A DNA stretch of 64,000 nt, taken from assembly GCA_964628515.1 (NCBI GenBank), contig CAZVNZ010000010.1, forward strand, positions 1-64,000, read 5' to 3'. Within the stretch, counting starts at the first letter, position 1. Every line of letters starts with the position of its first letter. The stretch comes from CAZVNZ01 sp964628515. GTDB taxonomy: Bacteria; Bacillota; Clostridia; Christensenellales; Christensenellaceae. A model generated the notes under the pieces. The model was not told the DNA's origin, did not search any database, and worked only from the letters and a program-made list of their open reading frames with translations. Below are positions 35,347 to 43,874 of the stretch, piece after piece. Position numbers and translations under genes: made by a program.

Positions 35347-35724
35347 ATGTTAAAAATAGTTATTTCTCAAAAAAGCGAAACACCTATTTACGAGCAATTA
35401 TACCAACAGCTCTCCTCTCAAATAATGAGGGGGGAGCTTAATGCCGATTTTTGCTTGCCTTCCATACGTTTGGTGGCAAAAGAGCTGGGTATAAGCGTTA
35501 TCACCGTAAAAAAAGCGTGGGAGCTTTTAGAGGCTAAAGGGTTTATATACACCCAAGGGGGCAAGGGGTGTTTTGTTGCGTCCTTGCCTACCACAATGCT
35601 GGAAGAAAAGCTTATTGTAACGGCAAAAGAGCAGTTTAGTAAAGAGGTGGATTTTTACAAGGGTTTGGGGCTTACTTTAGAGGAATTTATTACTATTGTA
35701 AAAGAAATTTACAACGATAAATAA
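35347..35724 (+). CDS. GntR-family repressor, YtrA subfamily
   Basis: A 125-residue protein with only the winged-helix DNA-binding domain and a short dimerisation tail, the layout of YtrA. 'TPIYEQLYQQLSSQIMRGEL' and 'LGISVITVKKAWELLEAKGF' are family hallmarks. As third gene of the ABC operon, it most likely binds the 28-bp palindrome in the operon promoter and represses it until an envelope-related signal appears. Confidence 0.92.
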   Translation: MLKIVISQKSETPIYEQLYQQLSSQIMRGELNADFCLPSIRLVAKELGISVITVKKAWELLEAKGFIYTQGGKGCFVASLPTTMLEEKLIVTAKEQFSKEVDFYKGLGLTLEEFITIVKEIYNDK

Positions 35725-35735
35725 AAATTTTAAAA

Positions 35736-36824
35736 TTACAGCAACTCCTCTACCTGCGCCTTATTATCAAACAAAGCGCATCCACCTTTATGCACCGCCC
35801 CCACAAGACCGCTTGCCTTCAGTTTTGCAAATAAAGGGGATTTTAGCATTTCTGCTAAAGAATGTGTGGCTAAATTAACATCCGAGTAAGGGGCAAAGGG
35901 GCAAGCCTCTCCATCGCCGTAAGGGTTGATGTGGAAAAACCCTCTGCCACCCGCAAGGCAACCGCCCATATACTTTTCGTCGCCGGGAAAGGCAAGAAAA
36001 AGCAACTCGCTAAAAGTATCCCTAAGATTATTTAGAGTACAGTCGAAGCTATCCCGAGCGGTATCATCCAAAGCCAAACCTTCCGTGCCTTCTTCCATAG
36101 GCACATATTCCACGAAAAACACGATTTTACAGCCAAAACTTACTAATTCACGCAAAAACACTTCTCCCGTAACCTCCGCTATATTTTTTGAAGTCACGGT
36201 TATCGAAACCCCATACAACACGGATTTTTCCCTTAGTAAAAGCATTTTTTCCTTTAGCATATGGTAGGTGCCCACGCCACGTCTGTCGTCTGTGGTGCTA
36301 ACCTCCCCCTCTATGCTAAGCACGGGAATTAGGTTTCTGTTATCATCAAAAAGTGCGGTATACTTCGCATTTATAAGGGTACCGTTGGTAAAAACGGGAA
36401 ACACAATGCGTTTGTGTTTTGCCGCCGCAACAACCACGTCCTTGCGCAAAAGTGGCTCTCCGCCGGCAATTATGCTAAAGCCGATGCCAAGCGCCTCTGC
36501 CTGTGTAAAAACATCATCCCATTGCTGTGCCGTAAGCTCGTTTTTTTCATGATGATGATGTTTGGCGGTTGCCTTTGCGTAACAGCCTACGCAATTTAGG
36601 TTGCAAGCGGTAACTATGCTTAAAATAAGAAAGGGGGGTATATGAAGTCCCTGCTTTTCCAACTTACTTTTTAGCTTTTCGTTTGCCTTGTTGTAGCCTG
36701 CATACTTAATTATAAAAGCCGTTTCCTTAGGGCTTTTTAAGGTGTTTTTAAGTACGCCGTTAATAATTTTTTGTATTTCTTTGTTAAAATACAAGTAAAG
36801 TTCGCTTTCTGTTATTTCAGCCAT
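35736..36824 (-). CDS. Radical SAM protein with SPASM-like C-terminus
   Basis: A 362-residue iron-sulfur enzyme. The CxxxCxxC cluster is 'TACNLNCVGCY' (Cys74, 78, 81), and a run of four His follows at 89-92. The S-adenosylmethionine pocket 'IIAGGEPLLRKD' and barrel strands 'FPVFTNGTLI' and 'VLSIEGE' are present. Further cysteines near the C-terminus ('GGCLAGGRGFFHINPYGDGE', 'ACPFAPY', 'GGCALF') suggest additional clusters, as in SPASM proteins. GGAG is five bases before the start. It is the last gene of the amino-sugar operon, 27 bases after the aminotransferase, but its link to sugar chemistry is not evident from sequence. Confidence 0.87.
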   Translation of the reverse strand: MAEITESELYLYFNKEIQKIINGVLKNTLKSPKETAFIIKYAGYNKANEKLKSKLEKQGLHIPPFLILSIVTACNLNCVGCYAKATAKHHHHEKNELTAQQWDDVFTQAEALGIGFSIIAGGEPLLRKDVVVAAAKHKRIVFPVFTNGTLINAKYTALFDDNRNLIPVLSIEGEVSTTDDRRGVGTYHMLKEKMLLLREKSVLYGVSITVTSKNIAEVTGEVFLRELVSFGCKIVFFVEYVPMEEGTEGLALDDTARDSFDCTLNNLRDTFSELLFLAFPGDEKYMGGCLAGGRGFFHINPYGDGEACPFAPYSDVNLATHSLAEMLKSPLFAKLKASGLVGAVHKGGCALFDNKAQVEELL

Positions 36825-36851
36825 TATATCTCCGATATTTTTGGTGGTTTG

Positions 36852-38141
36852 TTAATTAAGCCTTTTAAATCCGCTGTGGCAGACCTCTCCGTCAAGGGTT
36901 ACGCCTTTTGCTTTAATTGTAGCAAACACCTCGTCCGTTGCCTGCAAATACCTGTCAATATCCTCATTTGTGTGAGCATAAGAGGCATAAAAGGCGGTGG
37001 TGGCAAGAAAACCTTTTTTAAGCATTTCCTGAGTGTAAAAGGTTTTGTACACTAAAGGCTCGCCCACCTCAAAACTAAAGTGAGACAAAGGGTAAATACC
37101 GCCTGTGTGTATTTTTAGCCCGTGTTTTTCCCCTTTTTGTCTCCAACCCTCCTGCACCTTTTTGCCCATTTCTTCAAGATGCTTTTCCACCTTGTTTTTT
37201 TCGTAAAAATCGATGGTGGCAAGTGCGGCGCAAAAGCCTATGCGTTCCGTCCAATAGGTAGAGGAAATAAAGCTTGTTTGTGCGGCATTCATAACTTCTT
37301 TTGTGCCTATAATTGCGGTTAGTGGGTAGCCGTTGCCTAAAGCCTTGCCAAATACGGCAATATCGGGATTAACCCCAAGCAGTAGGTGAGAGCCTCCGCA
37401 ATTAAGCCTAAAGCCTGCGGTAATTTCGTCAAAAATAAGCACTATGCCCTTCTCTTTGGTGTAACTTCTTATTTGCTCCAAAAAGTTTTCTTTTGGCATA
37501 TCGTTTCTTATAGGCTCCATAACCACGGCGGCAACTTCCCCTTCGTTTGCCTTTGCAACCGTAAAAAACTCGTCTGTATTGTTGTAGTAAAAGGGGATGT
37601 TTGTACCCTTTAAACCCTTAGGCACTCCGGATGGAGCAAGCCCGGGGAGTAGATGGTCTTTTAAATCGTCCCCTGTTATATTTGCGGCTAAATACCAATC
37701 TTGCCAACCGTGATAACCGCAAAAAAGCACTTTATCTTTTCCTGTATAGGCACGTGCAATACGCACCGCCTGTGCCATCGCCTCTCCTCCTGCTTTTGCG
37801 TACCTTACCATATCCGCCCATTTGTGAATATCCAATAATTTATTTGCAAGGTACACTTCTTCCGGGGCGTTTAATGTGGACATATTGCCCTTTGCTATTG
37901 CCTCTTTTACCGCATCATCTATTTGCGGTACGCAATAGCCTAAAATGTTTGCGCCTATACCCATATAAGATGTGTCTGTATATTCCGTGCCGTCTAAATC
38001 CCACACCTTACAGCCTTTTGCCCTGTCGTAATATGCCGGCCAAAACTCCGGTAAAAACTGCTCCGGACGCTTAGATAAAAGCTGTGTACCCCCCGGTATT
38101 ATTTTTTTTGCTTCTTTGTATAAATCCTGTCCTGTTCCCAT
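36852..38141 (-). CDS. Class III aminotransferase (glutamate-1-semialdehyde aminotransferase-like)
   Basis: A 429-residue PLP enzyme. 'VMEPIRNDMPKENFL', 'VLIFDEITAGFRL' and the PLP-binding Lys in 'DIAVFGKALGNGYPL' are clear. N-terminal 'IPGGTQLLSKRPEQFLPEFW' differs from true HemL, and the gene is next to sugar-nucleotide genes, so amination of a keto-sugar or similar group is more likely than heme synthesis. It follows the SpsF-like gene by 63 bases in a six-gene operon, with AGGAG upstream. Such aminotransferases recur in flagellin or surface glycan clusters with SpsF-like proteins. Confidence 0.87.
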   Translation of the reverse strand: MGTGQDLYKEAKKIIPGGTQLLSKRPEQFLPEFWPAYYDRAKGCKVWDLDGTEYTDTSYMGIGANILGYCVPQIDDAVKEAIAKGNMSTLNAPEEVYLANKLLDIHKWADMVRYAKAGGEAMAQAVRIARAYTGKDKVLFCGYHGWQDWYLAANITGDDLKDHLLPGLAPSGVPKGLKGTNIPFYYNNTDEFFTVAKANEGEVAAVVMEPIRNDMPKENFLEQIRSYTKEKGIVLIFDEITAGFRLNCGGSHLLLGVNPDIAVFGKALGNGYPLTAIIGTKEVMNAAQTSFISSTYWTERIGFCAALATIDFYEKNKVEKHLEEMGKKVQEGWRQKGEKHGLKIHTGGIYPLSHFSFEVGEPLVYKTFYTQEMLKKGFLATTAFYASYAHTNEDIDRYLQATDEVFATIKAKGVTLDGEVCHSGFKRLN

Positions 38142-38204
38142 GTTTGTAATCTCCTGTCGGTAAATCTGTCGTTGATTTAATTACTGTATTTGGTTTGCCA
38201 ACCT

Positions 38205-38960
38205 TTAGTCGGTAATTTTTTCGTCGTTGGCAAGGGATTTTGCAAGCCCCTCGTTTCTTGCGTATTTTGCGTTTAAATTCCTTAAATTAGGGTGCATATC
38301 AAGAAAATCAAGTATATCTTTCGTGTAAAACTCCCTATTTTTAAAGTGAGCGTAAATTTCGCTTATTAGTGCATAGTCTTCCTTTTCGTCCAAGGTAAAC
38401 CGCTCTTTGTTTAAATTTCCCAGCGGACATATAAAATCCTGCAACTTAAACAGCTTTGGGTTGTTTCTCATAAATAAAGTTACATGCTCTCTTTCTGACA
38501 CCATATCCGCCTCTTGCCATGCTTTTTTTAGTGCCTCAAAGGTAAATATTTCAAGGTCTAAGCCGTCTGCAAGTGTTTCGCTGATTGCACCTAAATAGTC
38601 CGTGTCGCTATTAAGTTGCTCTATTGCGGTATCCAAAAGCTGTGGGTCAAATAGGGGACAATCTGCGGTAATGCGTATTATATATTTTGGCTTAATAAGC
38701 TTGGCACTTTGGTAGTATCTATCCAATACATCCTCGCTACTTCCGGCAAAAACTCTGTATCCAAGGGTACTTACAAGGTTTAGGGTTGTAATATCCTCCT
38801 TATTAAAAGAGGTTATAACAATTACCTCGTCTACATATTTGCTGTTAGAAACCCTGTCTATAACACGGTTTAGTACCGTTTTGCCTTGCAAATCCATATG
38901 TATTTTATTAGGCAGTCGGGTAGACCCGCTCCTTGCCTGTATTGCCGCTAAAAATTTCAT
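38205..38960 (-). CDS. SpsF-like cytidylyltransferase
   Basis: A 251-residue nucleotidyltransferase of the CMP-KDO/CMP-sialate synthetase fold. The start 'FLAAIQARSGSTRLPNKIHM' is diagnostic, with 'IIRITADCPLFDPQLLD' holding the metal-binding Asp, and 'DYLGAISETLADGLDLEIF' following. SpsF proteins activate nonulosonate-like or related sugars with CTP. The nearest good ribosome site (AAGGAG) is about 18 bases upstream of the ATG, longer than usual, but no better start exists. No synthase (NeuB/PseI) gene for a nonulosonate occurs in the window. Confidence 0.87.
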   Translation of the reverse strand: MKFLAAIQARSGSTRLPNKIHMDLQGKTVLNRVIDRVSNSKYVDEVIVITSFNKEDITTLNLVSTLGYRVFAGSSEDVLDRYYQSAKLIKPKYIIRITADCPLFDPQLLDTAIEQLNSDTDYLGAISETLADGLDLEIFTFEALKKAWQEADMVSEREHVTLFMRNNPKLFKLQDFICPLGNLNKERFTLDEKEDYALISEIYAHFKNREFYTKDILDFLDMHPNLRNLNAKYARNEGLAKSLANDEKITD

Positions 38961-38990
38961 CTTTATTATCTTTAATAGCTCCTTATTTGG

Positions 38991-39815
38991 TTATTTATCC
39001 CACATAGCAGGGTTTAGCAGTTCTTCTTTTATGTTTTCAAACTCCAAAAACAAACTCTTGTCTGTGGAGGTGTTAAAATCTCTGATTATTTCCTTCAGTT
39101 GCGCCAAACTATCCACTCCAAACACTAATTTTTTAATGTTGGGGTTTGCCTTTACGTAATTTAGCAGGTAAGCGGTTTTGGAAATACCGTTTTTTTTGCA
39201 AACCTCTTTAATTTTATCTATATACTTTTGCGCCTCTTTTAAATTTGTTGGCACTTTGTCCATAAGCAAAAGCCCTTGCAAAAAGGCACTTCTTGCGTGT
39301 AATTCTTTATTTGGGGTAAGTAAATTGTTTAAACGTGTATCTAAAATATTGTAGGGAATTTGAATAATATCCATTGCCGAGTTTTCCCTTGCCTGCAAGT
39401 ATTCGGCAGGGGAGTACACAGAAACACCCACACTTTTTGCAAGCCCCTTTGCTTTTATGTCGCAAAGTGCTCCTATTGCACTATCATCATTTAAACAAAG
39501 GGCATTATGAAACATTAAGCAGTCCACATAATCTGTATTAAGCTGGGCTAAACATTCTTTAGTTTGCGCAAAAACGTCCTTAGAGTCTTGCGTTGGGGCA
39601 CCTATTTTAGTGATAATATTAATATCGCTCCTGTTAAAGCCGGCTTTTGCAATAATTTTTTGAGAATTTCCGTAAGCAAGTGCGGTATCAAAGGTTGTTA
39701 TGCCCTCATTTAAGGCATATTTAAGTATTTGAATACTTTCCTCCTCCATTGGCGTATTTTTGGAGGCTATACCGTATTTTAATCCGAGTTGAACTGTTCC
39801 AAGACACAATTCCAT
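38991..39815 (-). CDS. Aldo/keto reductase family protein
   Basis: A 274-residue (beta/alpha)8 oxidoreductase. 'LGTVQLGLKYGIA', the catalytic region 'GITTFDTALAYGNSQKII' (Asp/Tyr), 'INIITKIG' (Lys) and 'DYVDCLMFHNA' (His) are typical. It is shorter at the C-terminus than classical members. AAGGA is nine bases upstream. In the operon of PseB/PseC-like enzymes it probably reduces a keto-sugar intermediate, as aldo/keto reductases linked to cytidylyltransferase/aminotransferase modules are thought to do. Confidence 0.88.
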   Translation of the reverse strand: MELCLGTVQLGLKYGIASKNTPMEEESIQILKYALNEGITTFDTALAYGNSQKIIAKAGFNRSDINIITKIGAPTQDSKDVFAQTKECLAQLNTDYVDCLMFHNALCLNDDSAIGALCDIKAKGLAKSVGVSVYSPAEYLQARENSAMDIIQIPYNILDTRLNNLLTPNKELHARSAFLQGLLLMDKVPTNLKEAQKYIDKIKEVCKKNGISKTAYLLNYVKANPNIKKLVFGVDSLAQLKEIIRDFNTSTDKSLFLEFENIKEELLNPAMWDK

Positions 39816-39871
39816 AGTGTCAATCCTTTATAAATAGTGTTTTTTAGCTTTATGATGATGATGTAATACCG

Positions 39872-41071
39872 TCAACTATTAGCTAAACTGCCGTAGTGGG
39901 CAATAATTTTTTTAACCGCATTAATTACGTCCTCCGCATCCTTATCTTCCATTTTGTAAAAAAGAGGTAGCGTAAGCGCTTGCTCGTAAAATTCCTGAGC
40001 ATTTTTGCATTTACTGCCATAGCCTAAATTTTTGTAGTAAGGAAAGGTGTTTATAGGTATGTAATGCACATTTACCCCTATATTTTCCTTTTGCATTGCA
40101 TCGTAAAACTCTTTTTTGGTGCAATTAAGTTTATCCAAATTTAGTCGAATAATATATAAATGCTTAACGGGAATACACTTAGGAGTGCTTTGCTGTAAGG
40201 TAATTTCCTCAATATCTGCAAAAGCGTCGTTGTACATTTGTGTAATTTCTTCCCTGCGTTGTGCAAATTTTGTTAGTTTATTTAGTTGACTTATGCCAAG
40301 GGCACATTGAATATCCGTAAGTCTGTAATTGTACCCAAGGGCTACCTGCTCGTAATACCAGTTAGAAACGTCCTCCTTTTTAAAGGCGACATCTCTTGTT
40401 ATGCCGTGTTTTGCAAGCAAGGCTATTTTTTTGTTGAGTATTTTGGAGTTTGTGGTAACCGCACCCCCTTCTCCCGTGGTTATGGTTTTAACCGGATGAA
40501 AGCTAAATGTGGTAATATCCGCAATACTGCCCACAGGCTTGCCATTGTACACCGTGCCTAAGGAGTGGGCGGCATCTTCTATTAATGTAAGCTGTTTTAG
40601 CTTGCATAATTCTTTTAGCCCTCTTAAATCTCCCGTTTGCCCTGTAAAATCCACCGTAATTATGGCTTTGGTACGAGGGGAAATTTTCCGCTTAATATCT
40701 TCTAAATCCATCTGCCATGTGTCTTTGTCAATATCTGCAAAAATAGGAGTGCCTTTACAATAAAGCACACAGTTTGCAGATGCCGCAAAGGTTATGGGAG
40801 GTACTATAACTTCGTCTCCCTCGCTTATATTTGCCGCCATACACGCAACATGCAAAGCAGCCGTGCCGTTTGCAACACTGGTACAGTATTTTGCACCCGT
40901 AACCTCGCAAAGTTTTGCCTCAAACTCCTCTACCTTACTGCCACATGTTAAAAAATCGCTTTTTAATACGGAAACTACGCCGGTTATATCATCATCATCA
41001 ATAAATTGTTTACCATAGGCAAGATAGCTTTCTCTAACAGGCTTGCCACCCATTATTGCAGGTTTATTCAT
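39872..41071 (-). CDS. pseC: UDP-4-keto-6-deoxy-AltNAc aminotransferase (PseC-like)
   Basis: A 399-residue DegT/DnrJ/EryC1-type PLP aminotransferase. 'AKYCTSVANGTAALHVACMA', 'DAAHSLGTVYNGKPVGS' and the PLP Lys in 'TFSFHPVKTITTGEGGAVT' are clear, and the N-terminus 'ESYLAYGKQFIDDDDI' matches PseC. It would add an amino group at C4 of the product of the preceding dehydratase. It lies four bases after the PseB-like gene without a visible ribosome site, suggesting coupled translation. Confidence 0.9.
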   Translation of the reverse strand: MNKPAIMGGKPVRESYLAYGKQFIDDDDITGVVSVLKSDFLTCGSKVEEFEAKLCEVTGAKYCTSVANGTAALHVACMAANISEGDEVIVPPITFAASANCVLYCKGTPIFADIDKDTWQMDLEDIKRKISPRTKAIITVDFTGQTGDLRGLKELCKLKQLTLIEDAAHSLGTVYNGKPVGSIADITTFSFHPVKTITTGEGGAVTTNSKILNKKIALLAKHGITRDVAFKKEDVSNWYYEQVALGYNYRLTDIQCALGISQLNKLTKFAQRREEITQMYNDAFADIEEITLQQSTPKCIPVKHLYIIRLNLDKLNCTKKEFYDAMQKENIGVNVHYIPINTFPYYKNLGYGSKCKNAQEFYEQALTLPLFYKMEDKDAEDVINAVKKIIAHYGSLANS

Positions 41072-41075
41072 TATT

Positions 41076-42068
41076 TTACACCATATATTTTTTGCACATT
41101 TCGCTTAGTTGCTCTATGCCTAGCCATTCCTTGTTGTTGCCCGAATTATACTCAAATCCGTCCTCTACCTTTTTGCCCCCTTCTCTTAAATGGGTTGCAG
41201 GCGTCCACCATTCCATATTGGGGAATATTATATAATGTTTATCGTACTCGTAGGTGTTGGGGCTGTCCTCTCTCGCCACCATTACCTCGTGGAGTTTTTC
41301 TCCTTCTCTTATGCCGATTTCTTTTTGCTTGCAGTTTGGCGCCATTGCACGAGCCAAATCCGTTACTTTAAAAGAAGGTATTTTGGAAATATAAGTCTCG
41401 CCACCCTTGCTTTCTTCTAAAGCCTTTAGCACAAGTTTTACCCCTTGCTCTAAGTCTATCCAAAAACGTGTCATCCTGTTGTCCGTAATGGGCAGGGTGG
41501 TTGCGCCGTTTTTAATTAAATCCGCAAAAAAAGGTATTACAGAGCCTCTCGAAGCGGCTACATTGCCATATCTCACAATGGAAAACACCGTGCCGTCGCC
41601 TCCGGCATATGCGTTTGCGGAAATAAAAAGTTTATCCGAAACCAGCTTTGTTCCACCGTATAAATTTACAGGGTTTACCGCTTTATCTGTGGATAGTGCC
41701 ACAACTTTTTTTACGTCTCTGTCTATTGCCGCATCTATTATATGCACCGCACCGTCTATGTTGGTGCGCACCGCTTCGATTGGGTTATACTCGCAGGCAG
41801 GTACTTGCTTCATAGCGGCGGCATGTATTACGTAATCTACGCCCTTAAAAGCCCGCATAAGCCTTTCTTTATCCCTTACATCACCAATAAAAAAACGCAG
41901 TTTATGGTTATGCTCCTTAAAACTGTTGCTCATATTAAACTGTTTAAACTCGTCTCTTGAATAAATTATGATTTTTTTAGGGTTATAATTATCCAATATA
42001 TATTGAGTAAAGAACTTCCCAAAAGAGCCTGTTCCCCCTGTTATTAAAATAGTTTTATTGTTAAGCAT
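41076..42068 (-). CDS. pseB: UDP-GlcNAc 4,6-dehydratase (inverting), PseB-like
   Basis: A 330-residue extended SDR enzyme. NAD-binding 'ILITGGTGSFGKFF', 'YVIHAAAMKQVPACEYNP' (the Met-Lys replacing the Tyr-x-x-x-Lys Tyr in this group), 'LYGGTKLVSDKLF' and 'GEKLHEVMVARED' are characteristic of PseB/FlaA1. It converts UDP-GlcNAc to the 4-keto-6-deoxy-L-arabino sugar, the first step towards pseudaminic acid and related amino sugars. It is the first gene of the operon; GAGG lies nine bases upstream. A possible promoter (TTTACA/TATAAA, 16 bp) lies near 42090-42130. Confidence 0.92.
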   Translation of the reverse strand: MLNNKTILITGGTGSFGKFFTQYILDNYNPKKIIIYSRDEFKQFNMSNSFKEHNHKLRFFIGDVRDKERLMRAFKGVDYVIHAAAMKQVPACEYNPIEAVRTNIDGAVHIIDAAIDRDVKKVVALSTDKAVNPVNLYGGTKLVSDKLFISANAYAGGDGTVFSIVRYGNVAASRGSVIPFFADLIKNGATTLPITDNRMTRFWIDLEQGVKLVLKALEESKGGETYISKIPSFKVTDLARAMAPNCKQKEIGIREGEKLHEVMVAREDSPNTYEYDKHYIIFPNMEWWTPATHLREGGKKVEDGFEYNSGNNKEWLGIEQLSEMCKKYMV

Positions 42069-42160
42069 AAAAAAACCTCGTTAATTAAAAAATTTCACTA
42101 TTTTATAGTATAGCATTTTTACGTGTAAAATAAAAGTATAAAAATTATTAGAGAGGGATG

Positions 42161-42574
42161 TTATTGGTTTTTTTCCTTGTTTTCGTTTTTTTGCCAAGTT
42201 ATTGCATCTAAAATTACCTGCTTAAGCACATCTAAGTTAAGGTTTTCTATTTTTGTAAAGCGAATACAGCTTTTGCCTGTATTTACCCGTCCTAAAGCGC
42301 TTTTGTAGTGCGCAGGCAGAGGCAAGCCATCCTTTAAACCCGTAACATATATACTAATGCTGTTTTTTTGAGGAGATATAGAAATCAGAGGATAAACACC
42401 CTTTTTGTGAGCAACTTCTCCATATCCGATGTGGTTTATAGTGGGTGTATTATAAAAAACTCGTTTTAGCGTAGGTGCTGTTTTTACAATAAATTTATCA
42501 AGCTTTGCCATATCCTCGCTAAATTTTCCGCTGTTTTTTATAAGCTCCTGCGCTGTTTTTGCCTCTATACGCAT
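42161..42574 (-). CDS. DUF1801 (YdhG-like) domain protein
   Basis: A 137-residue small protein with the DUF1801 core: 'VFYNTPTINHIGYGEVAHKK', 'PLISISPQKNSISIYVTGL' and 'GRVNTGKSCIRFTKIENLNL'. No biochemical function is established for the family. ATG 42574 is preceded by GGGGG at a good distance; the longer frame starting at 42604 has no ribosome site. It is monocistronic and divergent from the TetR gene. Confidence 0.8.
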   Translation of the reverse strand: MRIEAKTAQELIKNSGKFSEDMAKLDKFIVKTAPTLKRVFYNTPTINHIGYGEVAHKKGVYPLISISPQKNSISIYVTGLKDGLPLPAHYKSALGRVNTGKSCIRFTKIENLNLDVLKQVILDAITWQKNENKEKNQ

Positions 42575-42663
42575 ACTTGCCCCCTTTTTTGAGCCTATTT
42601 TCATTGTAGTATACTGTGTTTATATTTAGTAATAAACAAAAAAATAAAAGAAAAAACTATTTA

Positions 42664-42692
42664 TTGACAAAATTTTAACGGCGTTATAAAAT
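42664..42692 (+). promoter_or_regulatory. Promoter of the TetR/flavodoxin operon
   Basis: TTGACA (42664-42669), 17-bp spacer, TAAAAT (42687-42692). An alternative -10, TATAAA, overlaps at 42685. Confidence 0.65.
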
Positions 42693-42728
42693 AAAACTAC
42701 GTTACAAGATAGAGAGGTAAAACAGAAA

Positions 42729-43310
42729 ATGGCAAGGGAATCTCAAAAACAAAGAAACGATGAGCTAAAGCGTCAAATACTTGAAACCGCACTTCAAATA
42801 GGTTTAGAGGAAGGCTTTGAGGCACTCTCCGTGCGTAAAATAATTAAGAAAATGAACTACTCCACCGGCATTATTTATTATCACTTTAAAAATAGACAAG
42901 AGATTATAGATGCTTTAATAAAGTGGGAATCCGCGGCATTGGGGGAAAAAATAAAGGCAATTAACGCAAAAAACCAAGGTATAATGAACACAATGGAAAA
43001 TGTTTTTAGAATGATAACAGATTTGGCAATAAAAGAGCCGGAAAAGTACAACCTTATTGTAATGCGTAAATTTAGTAATAAAAGTGAAGCCAAGCCGGTT
43101 TGGGTGCATTTTTTGGCGCAAAAGCTAAAAGATGCAATGGCTAATAAGGAAATTAAAAATTTGCACCCCTATAACACCGCTTTTTCGGTGTGGAGCTCGT
43201 ATTTAGGCTTTAATTTTATGATGTCATTGCAAAGAGACCTAACAGAAGCGCAAGTTGAAGAGATGTTTAAAACGCAAACGGAAATTATTTTCAGAGGTAT
43301 CTGTTTATGA
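42729..43310 (+). CDS. TetR-family transcriptional regulator
   Basis: A 193-residue regulator. The N-terminal TetR HTH is 'RQILETALQIGLEEGFEALS' then 'VRKIIKKMNYSTGIIYYHFK', and the C-terminal ligand domain is variable. GAGAGG precedes the start. It heads an operon with two flavodoxin-like genes and so probably controls them. Its stop overlaps an ATG of a 12-codon mini-ORF (43307-43345), which ends two bases before the next gene and may only be chance. Confidence 0.9.
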   Translation: MARESQKQRNDELKRQILETALQIGLEEGFEALSVRKIIKKMNYSTGIIYYHFKNRQEIIDALIKWESAALGEKIKAINAKNQGIMNTMENVFRMITDLAIKEPEKYNLIVMRKFSNKSEAKPVWVHFLAQKLKDAMANKEIKNLHPYNTAFSVWSSYLGFNFMMSLQRDLTEAQVEEMFKTQTEIIFRGICL

Positions 43311-43346
43311 AAAACGATGTACTTACAATAGGGGTAAGAGAGTAAA

Positions 43347-43874
43347 ATGATAGCAATACTAACAGACCAAAACACAAAATCCATAGGGGAGAGTTTAAAG
43401 GAAAGGTTGGCAAAAAAAGAGCAAACTTATAATTTTGTGCTAAAAAACACGGATATAAAACCGTGCTACTCCTGCGGTGGTTGCAAAACAAAAACCTATA
43501 AACGCTGTGTTTTCAGAGACGAAATGGATAAAATACTGCCCTACATTGCAAAAGCGAATGCACTTATAGTTATTACTCCCATTGTATTTGGGGGATATTC
43601 CTTTTGCGTAAAATTAGCCATAGATAAATTAGCTTTGATTGGCGATTTGCATTACTACACTAACGGCAAAGAAATTGTAAAGGGCAAAAAAAATGAGGGA
43701 ATAAAGTATTTTGCCATAGGAATACCACGCAGTAACACTAATAAGGATGCGGAGATAGTAGCCTTTAAGTATTTGGTAGAAGAAATGCTGATAATTACCG
43801 GCTGGCAGGGCAAATGTAGTATTTACGACAGCAACAGGCATTTTGAAGAAATTGCAGAGGAAATTTTATTATGA
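43347..43874 (+). CDS. Flavodoxin-fold NAD(P)H-dependent oxidoreductase
   Basis: A 175-residue protein of the NADPH-dependent FMN reductase group. 'DIKPCYSCGGCKTKTYKRC' (a four-Cys segment also seen in iron-sulfur flavoproteins) and 'ALIVITPIVFGGYSFCVKLA' (flavin-binding loop) are present. It ends in a 4-base ATGA overlap with the next flavodoxin gene, so the two are coupled. The substrate is unknown; quinone, metal or nitro reduction is typical of the family. Confidence 0.83.
   Translation: MIAILTDQNTKSIGESLKERLAKKEQTYNFVLKNTDIKPCYSCGGCKTKTYKRCVFRDEMDKILPYIAKANALIVITPIVFGGYSFCVKLAIDKLALIGDLHYYTNGKEIVKGKKNEGIKYFAIGIPRSNTNKDAEIVAFKYLVEEMLIITGWQGKCSIYDSNRHFEEIAEEILL

Noticed and set aside
36852..38141. 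Glutamate-1-semialdehyde aminotransferase (hemL) for heme synthesis
   Set aside because: The gene lies in a sugar-nucleotide operon and its N-terminus differs from HemL; the URO-D-like genes are far away and also not heme-like.
43307..43345. 12-codon ORF between the TetR and flavodoxin genes
   Set aside because: It is too short to support; it has no ribosome site of its own and no recognisable leader-peptide pattern.
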